A stretch of 10,292 nucleotides of DNA from NCBI GenBank assembly GCA_019155205.2, contig JAHNZQ020003147.1:1803188-1813479 (forward strand). Reading direction: 5' to 3'. This document shows positions 7,276 through 10,292 of this stretch, one piece after another. The DNA comes from Gracilaria vermiculophylla. Its lineage: Eukaryota; Rhodophyta; Florideophyceae; Gracilariales; Gracilariaceae. The notes beneath the pieces are model-generated. The model worked only from the letters and a program-made list of their open reading frames with translations. It did no database searches and was not told the origin of the DNA. Within the stretch, counting starts at the first letter, position 1; every line of letters starts with the position of its first letter. The position numbers were made by a program, and so were the translations under genes.

Positions 7276-7980
7276 TTCATCGCAATTGTGCCCTTTGTCC
7301 GCAATCTTTGGATCTCAACAGTCTCCTTCGAGCTTTTTCGAGCGACTACTGTGTGTCTAATGCCCTTTCTAGCGTCCAAAATACGCTTGTTCAGCTTGCT
7401 ATTTTCTTTCCACTCGGTGCGACGACTCTCATCCGTCTCGTTTGTGGCCAACAAGATATCTTTTACCAGCCTTTCTTTCTCTCCTCATACTTCGATGATT
7501 ACAGAAACCTCTGCAATGCTATATACAGCGCAGCGGGGATCCAGAATGATCTTCTTCTGGAATTCACTCATTGCTTTTTAAGTCGGAGAGAATAAGATGA
7601 CGATATTTTCAGTCGAGGGGGGTTAAAGGAAAGAGAATAAGCGCTTCCTTGAAGCGCGGTTTTGCCTCGGTTTGCGCGGTAATGTGTGTGTCCATAGCTG
7701 TAACAGGATTGAGCAGGAGCACATCCAAAGCAGCTGAAAAGCGAATGCACTTTTTCCGTCCGCTTCCCTGGGCTTGAGAAGGACCTCGCGAGGCTGATGG
7801 GTCGTCAGAGAAAGCTGAAGATGTCATTTCAGGAGTAGAAAGAGCGCTAAAAGAAGAAGTTAGTAGGGTGCTAGAACGGGTCAAAGGATATTCCATGTTG
7901 GCTTGCTTGATCGGCTTGAGGCGGAAAAAAGGCTGCTCACGTTTTGAAGAGAACGACCCCCTCTTCTGTGATACTGACAC
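7245..7980 (-). pseudogene. SANT/Myb-like DNA-binding protein pseudogene
   Basis: Read from ATG 7980 downward, the first 123 codons begin MSVSQKRGSFSSKRE. They pass through a Ser/Thr-rich tract and reach GRKKCIRFSAALDVLLLNPV and AKPRFKEALILF, which resembles the one-repeat SANT-like domain of RF..xxDxxLLxxV form. A TGA follows at 7609-7611; the same frame continues KYRHLILSDLKSNE. A shift of frame near 7580 leads to EFQKKIILDPRCAVYSIAEV, another TGA, then GEKERLVKDILLATNETDE and a Lys/Arg/Glu-rich helical tail with KRILDARKGIR, ending near 7245. SANT-like domain, variable linker, a GE.E.L..DI block and a charged helix are the order I expect for this protein type in some protists. Two stops and a frameshift indicate a dead gene. 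It is the only minus-strand gene supported here, and its 3' end meets integrase copy 2. Confidence 0.6.
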
Positions 7981-8229
7981 AGGGGTTCCTGTTAAGGATG
8001 TTTCTTCTTATTTCGGGCAAAGGTCGTTCAAGCATAAAATGCCATGGCATCAGAATCAAGTTGCTTCTCAGTTTTCGAAAGTGCTCAACGTTTCATGCAA
8101 AATCAATTTCATGTAAAAATAAAAAGATTTGCATTTTCCAATTATTACTTTAGAAACGTCTGACCCCAGTCGTACGTACAATATTGTCTATTACTCAATT
8201 TTAATGTCATTTAGTCATTTGGAAATATT
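7981..8229. other. 5' flank of the SANT-like pseudogene, AT-rich downstream part
   Basis: The first 100 bases resemble the GC-richer pseudogene and the rest is AT-rich. An 82-codon plus frame (7868-8116) mostly overlaps the minus-strand relic and is judged a shadow. The composition change near 8100 marks the right edge of the GC-richer block. Confidence 0.4.
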
Positions 8230-8487
8230 TTTCTAGTACTTTTCGCACCGACTCTGACAAACAAATGGACTCACACGTTCATGTTTATGATACATTATAC
8301 AGTGCGTTTTAAATTCGTAGTGCGCCTAATAAAAGCGCCAGAAAAGTTCTGCAATACCTTTCTAATGCTTTTCGCGCCAACTTTGAAACATGAATGGACT
8401 TGTACAGTCATATTTATGATTCATTACATAATGCGTTTTAAGTTTACATCGCGCCTAAAAAACTCGCCAGAGTAGTATTGCAGGGGG
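8230..8487 (+). repeat. Two-unit tandem repeat, 129-bp period
   Basis: Unit 1 is 8230-8358 and unit 2 is 8359-8487, aligning without gaps. Anchors 129 bases apart: TTTCTA (8230, 8359), TGCGTTTTAA (8303, 8432), GCGCCTAA (8322, 8451) and CGCCAG (8336, 8465). The units are clearly diverged, so the duplication is old. A 64-codon frame through both gives the repeated peptide FMIHY.(V/M)RFKF, which reflects the DNA repeat and not a known protein. The left end proposed for Tc1 copy A lies inside unit 1. Confidence 0.8.
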
Positions 8488-9567
8488 CCTTTTGCATGAC
8501 ATGGAAGTGAATATCCTTTTCATATTCATAAAATATTTTCACTCACATTTACTAACATGGATCGATGATCGCCTCCTTCGTGCTCTTAAAAACTGCAAAT
8601 CGTACAACAAGAAGCTAAAAAAGAGTTTTATGCTGAAGTTGGCCGACATCTGAACCGGGATAGGGTCAAAAATCTCCGTTATATTAATATTCCAGCAACC
8701 TATGAAACAAAAACATTAACAGGGTATCTACGACTTCTCATTCCTGCAGATAAACGTGACATGAAACGGAAATTGTTTTAAGAATTCGTTTCGTGCAAGA
8801 AAATTGCAAAACTATGTAATTCGCAATGTATATAAATCAAAACTATGGCGCAAAAGAAATAATAAGAGTTTTTATACGTAAAAGATAACGAAAGTTTTTC
8901 GTTCTAGAAGGTCATCAGCAACTGAAAAAGAGAACTTGGCGTGCTAAAATGGCGTGACGGGAACATCAATGGGATACTGCAATTTTTTCTGACAAAAAAG
9001 TGAACTCGGATGGTCCGGAGGGTTATAAGATGTATTGGAATGACATAAAGAAAACCAGCTCCAAAGTTTGGAAAAGAAACTCTGGAAAAGATTCTGGTAA
9101 AATATGGGCTGGTATGTTCAAATATGTAAAAACATAATTTGCATCCATTAAATCCAAAATGAACTCTACATGCCGCCAAAAAGTTCTTAATAATTATATG
9201 CTACCTTTTTCATATTTTGTTCGCAGAGAAACGTTTGTTTTACATCAAATTAATGCACCAGTACACAACTTGAAATTGGTCATAGTGGCTTTAAGACGTA
9301 AACAGAAAGGTAGTGGATTGGGCAGTGCGCTAGCCGACCATCAACCCAATAGAAAATGTATGGGGTGTGCTACTTACCAAGAATGAGTTATGGACATGAA
9401 AGGCAGTTTAACCTAGGTTTTATTTGAAGAACTGCATTTAGTTTTGTGGGAACAATATTTTTAATCTTGACAATTAATGACTACAATTATTCAATGCCCA
9501 AACACTTTATTAGGGTTACTCAGCAAAAGAATGGAAAAATTAGATACTGAGTCCCCAAAAGACACTG
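8300..9567 (+). mobile_element. Tc1-like transposon relic, copy A, near full length
   Basis: The proposed left end CAGTGCGTTTTAAAT at 8300 is preceded by TA. The proposed right end, read inward, is CAGTGTCTTTTGGGG (plus strand ends CACTG at 9567), followed by TA at 9568-9569. The ends match in the first five bases and the TTTT block. The span of 1268 bases is the usual size of a Tc1 element with one transposase gene. The TA flanks suit the TA target duplication of this superfamily. Terminal identity is short, so ends could be off if the true inverted repeats have decayed further. Confidence 0.6.
8595..9546 (+). pseudogene. Tc1-like transposase pseudogene (copy A)
   Basis: The N-terminal part (frame from about 8600) reads VGRHLNRDRV at about 8635-8664, then INIPATYE, LIPADKRDMKRKLF, TAA 8779-8781, and EFVSCKKIAKLCN. 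It aligns residue by residue with copy B (LN..RV, P.(L/T)Y, PAD). The catalytic part (another frame) reads KRTWRAKMA, TGA 8955-8957, REHQWDTAIFSDKKVNSDGP, WNDIKK, a TAA near 9132, KMNSTCRQKVLNNYMLPF and HQINAPVHNLKLV. After one more shift comes INPIENVWGVLL (from about 9340). The first Asp is kept (codon 8991). The second is Ile (codon 9249) and the NPIE Glu is kept (codon 9352), about 34 residues later, as in DD34E enzymes. FEELHLVLWEQYF near 9423-9461 and LLSKRMEKL near 9519 fit the C-terminus. Dead by lost Asp, stops and shifts. Confidence 0.82.
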
Positions 9568-9700
9568 TAAGTTGTTAAATAAGTCATGTTCTTGAAACGG
9601 TTTTTAGTTTTTAGTACTATGATGTTTGATCCTTTTCTGATCCAGTGGGGCAATGCAACCTGTTAGGGCTTCAATATTTTAATAATTCGCTCGTTTGCTA

Positions 9701-10292
9701 CAGTGTGCGAAATCTGAATAACGCCACCCACTACTTTTTTGGTTGTTGCTGAACAACGTTTCCTTCCCTGAGGCACACTCGTTCATACGCATAAGACTGA
9801 CATTCAAAAGGTATTTTTCAGGTAACATTACACTAAGACAATGTTTGGGGCCTCCATTAACATAATCACAATAAAGACATGCAGAATTCAAATAAAGTCT
9901 ATCTATGATTTCTCTTTCTCTATCCAAAAAGCGCGCGCCAGCCAGTAGTGTAAATACCAGAACTGTTCCATCTCAGTCTTTTTAAGTTTTCCCTATGCCA
10001 TATTGCAAAACAATGGGACGTGGTGAGGCCGTTTCCGATAAAGACAAATGAATGATTTTGGCTGCCAAAGCTCATTGTTGCTCGCAAATAGAAATTGCTG
10101 ACACCTTGAATCGCTCTCGAACTGTTGTATGCAGTGCAATGGCTCAAAGGGAGAAGTACCACGAAGCGTCGGTGTTCTCGGAATGCTAGATAAGGGTGCT
10201 AGATTGCAAGTTTGTTAGGGAATCACTCAAAAAAACTACGAAAACGCTAGATTCTGCTAGTTCGCGGTGGTTGGCAAGCAAAAAAAAAATTT
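9701..10292 (+). mobile_element. Tc1-like transposon relic, copy C (runs off the window)
   Basis: TA at 9699-9700 is followed by CAGTGTGCGAAATCTG, a Tc1-like left end, about 310 bases before the transposase start at 10013. That is a plausible leader length for this group. Only the 5' part is in the window. It lies about 130 bases downstream of the right end of copy A, in the same orientation. A minus-strand frame at 9679-9927 crosses this end and is not considered a gene. Confidence 0.5.
10013..10292 (+). pseudogene. Tc1-like transposase pseudogene, N-terminal part (copy C)
   Basis: From ATG 10013 one frame reads MGRGEAVSDKDK, TGA 10049-10051, then MILAAKAHCCSQIEIADTLN and RSRTVV. This is the helix-turn-helix DNA-binding domain typical of Tc1 transposases: a MGRG start, an S..EK-like helix and an S..EIA..L.RS..VV recognition helix. 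It continues through KYHEASVFSEC, TAG 10187-10189, then DCKFVRESLKKTTKTLDSAS to the window edge in the same frame. The catalytic domain lies outside. IADTLNRSR aligns with IAHTLNLFR of copy B and VGRHLNRDR of copy A. Two in-frame stops make it inactive, although it is the least frameshifted of the three. Confidence 0.8.

Noticed and set aside
7242..7595. Plus-strand frame resembling the reverse transcriptase/RNase H join of gypsy elements (FPLGATTLIRLV region)
   Set aside because: The overlapping minus strand reads as the charged tail of the SANT-like relic with coherent motifs (GEKERLVKDI, KRILDARKGIR). The plus reading lacks the DAS motif and would put RNase H after integrase, which is the wrong order.
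9679..9927. 82-codon minus-strand ORF rich in Cys and Tyr
   Set aside because: It starts only with TTG, has no recognised motif, and crosses the proposed left end of Tc1 copy C.
9920..10162. 80-codon minus-strand ORF
   Set aside because: It is a shadow of the Tc1 copy C helix-turn-helix region on the plus strand.

Overview
The window reads as eukaryotic intergenic DNA filled with decayed transposons and two dead host-like genes. I find no intact protein-coding gene of recognisable function. Every recognisable coding stretch carries stop codons, frameshifts or lost key residues. No tRNA, rRNA, CRISPR or bacterial-style operon is visible. The mix of DD34E Tc1-family transposons, a Ty3/gypsy-type integrase, a chromodomain and a SANT/Myb-like gene fits a eukaryote. 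The SANT-like gene and the Tc1 N-terminus remind me of oomycete families, but that is a weak inference from memory, not a demonstrated assignment.

Layout. Positions 1-656 are AT-rich with no supported gene. Positions 657-1585 (+) hold a pseudogene for a secreted, metallopeptidase-like protein: a signal peptide, an HEFGD motif where a zinc protease would have HExxH, and a downstream FNEGWA motif. Positions 1586-2185 have nothing supported. Positions 2186-3057 (+) are a broken Tc1-like transposon (copy B), which stops abruptly where the base composition becomes GC-richer.

Positions about 3064-7275 are a GC-richer block of retroelement debris. It contains two diverged copies of a Ty3/gypsy-type integrase core (about 3320 on and about 6760 on) inside a roughly 0.74 kb direct repeat. 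Copy 1 continues into an integrase C-terminal domain and tail ending at 4382. A Ser/Thr-rich ORF relic follows, then a clear chromodomain (5164-5313) with an internal TAG, a perfect GC-rich hairpin, and a charged, possibly Gag-like stretch. Copy 2 abuts a minus-strand SANT/Myb-like pseudogene (7980 down to about 7245).

From about 8100 the sequence is AT-rich again. It holds a two-unit 129-bp tandem repeat, a near full-length Tc1 relic (copy A, about 8300-9567) and the 5' part of another Tc1 relic (copy C, from about 9701 past the window end). The three Tc1 copies share an aligned N-terminal motif and appear to be one family. The parts do not work together as a pathway: the region is a record of successive insertions and decay.
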